Part shown: positions 63,740 through 64,000 of the stretch, piece by piece
How positions within the stretch are numbered: the first letter of the stretch is position 1
Layout of the letters: each line of letters starts with the position of its first letter
Assembly (NCBI RefSeq): GCF_014219065.1
Contig: NZ_JACLGO010000005.1
Coordinates: 119,781-183,780 of the forward strand
DNA length: 64,000 nucleotides
Reading direction: 5' to 3'
DNA from: Halopseudomonas xiamenensis
Lineage (GTDB): Bacteria > Pseudomonadota > Gammaproteobacteria > Pseudomonadales > Pseudomonadaceae
Translations under genes and position numbers: made by a program
Notes under the pieces: generated by a model
Told to the model about the DNA's origin: nothing
The model's input: the letters and a program-made list of their open reading frames with translations, nothing else
Database searches by the model: none

Positions 63740-63746
63740 ATGTAAC
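63740..63746 (-). other. attI-like core site
   Basis: GTTACAT on the minus strand, after CACT rather than the GGC that precedes core sites at attC ends. No palindrome lies to its right. This is what an attI insertion point beside the first cassette should look like. Confidence 0.45.
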
Positions 63747-63809
63747 AGTGATTAGACCGCACGCGGTACTAATACACAATATTGTGCTCGATATAACTCC
63801 GCTCGCACG

Positions 63810-64000
63810 ATGCCATACCATCCAAGAAAAGCCTTAAAAATCATTGAATTGCTACCTCCGTCACAGATTGATCCGTATTCGCTTGACTTCGGCCTTTCAC
63901 GCAACCATTACTACTGTATAAAAAAGGCTCTTCACCTTTTCTGGTGGGTAACCCTTTATTTCTCTGTCATTTTTGCTCACCATCGACCGGGTAAACTAGG
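63810..64000 (+). CDS. Partial frame, possible (degraded or divergent) integron integrase start
   Basis: A 63-codon frame starts ATG at 63810 and runs off the window. Residues from about 33 read HYYCIKKALHLFWWVTLYFS and later HHRPGKLG. Integron integrases have, at the same spacing from an H-Y pair to a Trp, a pattern H-Y-S-x-x-T-E-x-x-Y-x-x-W followed by a H-x-x-R-H-P-x-x-[LM]-G segment; ours has one extra residue and lacks the T-E pair. Its place and direction are exactly those expected for intI. The rest of the match is weak, so it may be a decayed gene or chance. No ribosome site is seen. Confidence 0.35.
   Translation, partial: MPYHPRKALKIIELLPPSQIDPYSLDFGLSRNHYYCIKKALHLFWWVTLYFSVIFAHHRPGKL

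Larger units (their letters stand above)
52096..63746 (-). mobile_element. Chromosomal integron cassette array
   Basis: About 11.6 kb of AT-rich minus-strand genes, each unit ending in an attC-type imperfect palindrome whose outer ends are GTT-rich core sites (RYYYAAC ... GTTRRRY). Fourteen complete attC sites and one remnant are seen. Many gene stop codons lie inside the core site. Cassettes read leftward, so the integrase and attI are expected at the right edge, where an attI-like core and a divergent partial frame lie. The left end abuts the ECF sigma gene. Confidence 0.9.

Noticed and set aside
52096..63746. A CRISPR array
   Set aside because: The repeats are far apart, differ in length and sequence, and have genes between them; no cas gene is seen.

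Overview
The window looks like a piece of a Pseudomonadaceae chromosome (Pseudomonas or Halopseudomonas type). The GC-rich left part carries the minus-strand block ffh, rpsP, rimM, trmD, rplS with xerD nearby, followed by a CcsA-like protein, a CorC-like protein, purT, DUF1289, a gamma-carbonic anhydrase and Nudix genes. That neighbourhood is typical of Pseudomonas. The assignment rests on gene order and protein resemblance only.

Layout. 1-11.7 kb: translation and protein-export housekeeping, purT, Nudix hydrolases, an L,D-transpeptidase and a diheme cytochrome c peroxidase with an ANR-like box. 11.8-24.1 kb: small metabolic and regulatory genes, including a TonB receptor with a histidine/aspartate-rich loop behind a near-perfect Zur box, a guanidinium exporter behind a guanidine-II (mini-ykkC) riboswitch, and a padR / siderophore-interacting protein / MATE operon. 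24.2-26.7 kb: an EAL-HDOD protein and a MarC protein. 26.7-37.9 kb: what looks like one uncharacterised uptake and catabolism locus: lyase, two alpha/beta hydrolases, a peptide/opine-type ABC importer, a LysR regulator and a porin. 38-48.3 kb: cytochrome c4, queCDE, a carboxylesterase lipoprotein, a PrpD-like dehydratase with neighbours, and several small genes. 48.3-49.6 kb: an IS3-family element lying between two truncated genes. 50-52.1 kb: an ECF sigma / anti-sigma / Spy-like operon beside a secreted metal-binding-type protein.

52.1-63.75 kb is the most unusual part: an AT-rich chromosomal integron cassette array. All genes are on the minus strand and are separated by 14 complete attC sites plus one remnant. 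Near-identical attC sites recur behind unrelated genes. The array ends exactly at the start region of the ECF sigma gene. At the other end there is an attI-like core site and, diverging from it, a plus-strand reading frame that runs off the window and could be the start of an integron integrase.

The cassettes carry an OLD-family ATPase/TOPRIM nuclease, at least four proteins with an R-N-x-x-x-H motif of the HEPN ribonuclease type, a two-gene Fe(II)/2-oxoglutarate oxygenase plus HEPN-zinc-ribbon unit, a beta-flower/KTSC pair, membrane proteins and unknowns. This content suggests a store of candidate defence or toxin genes. That function is inference from motifs.
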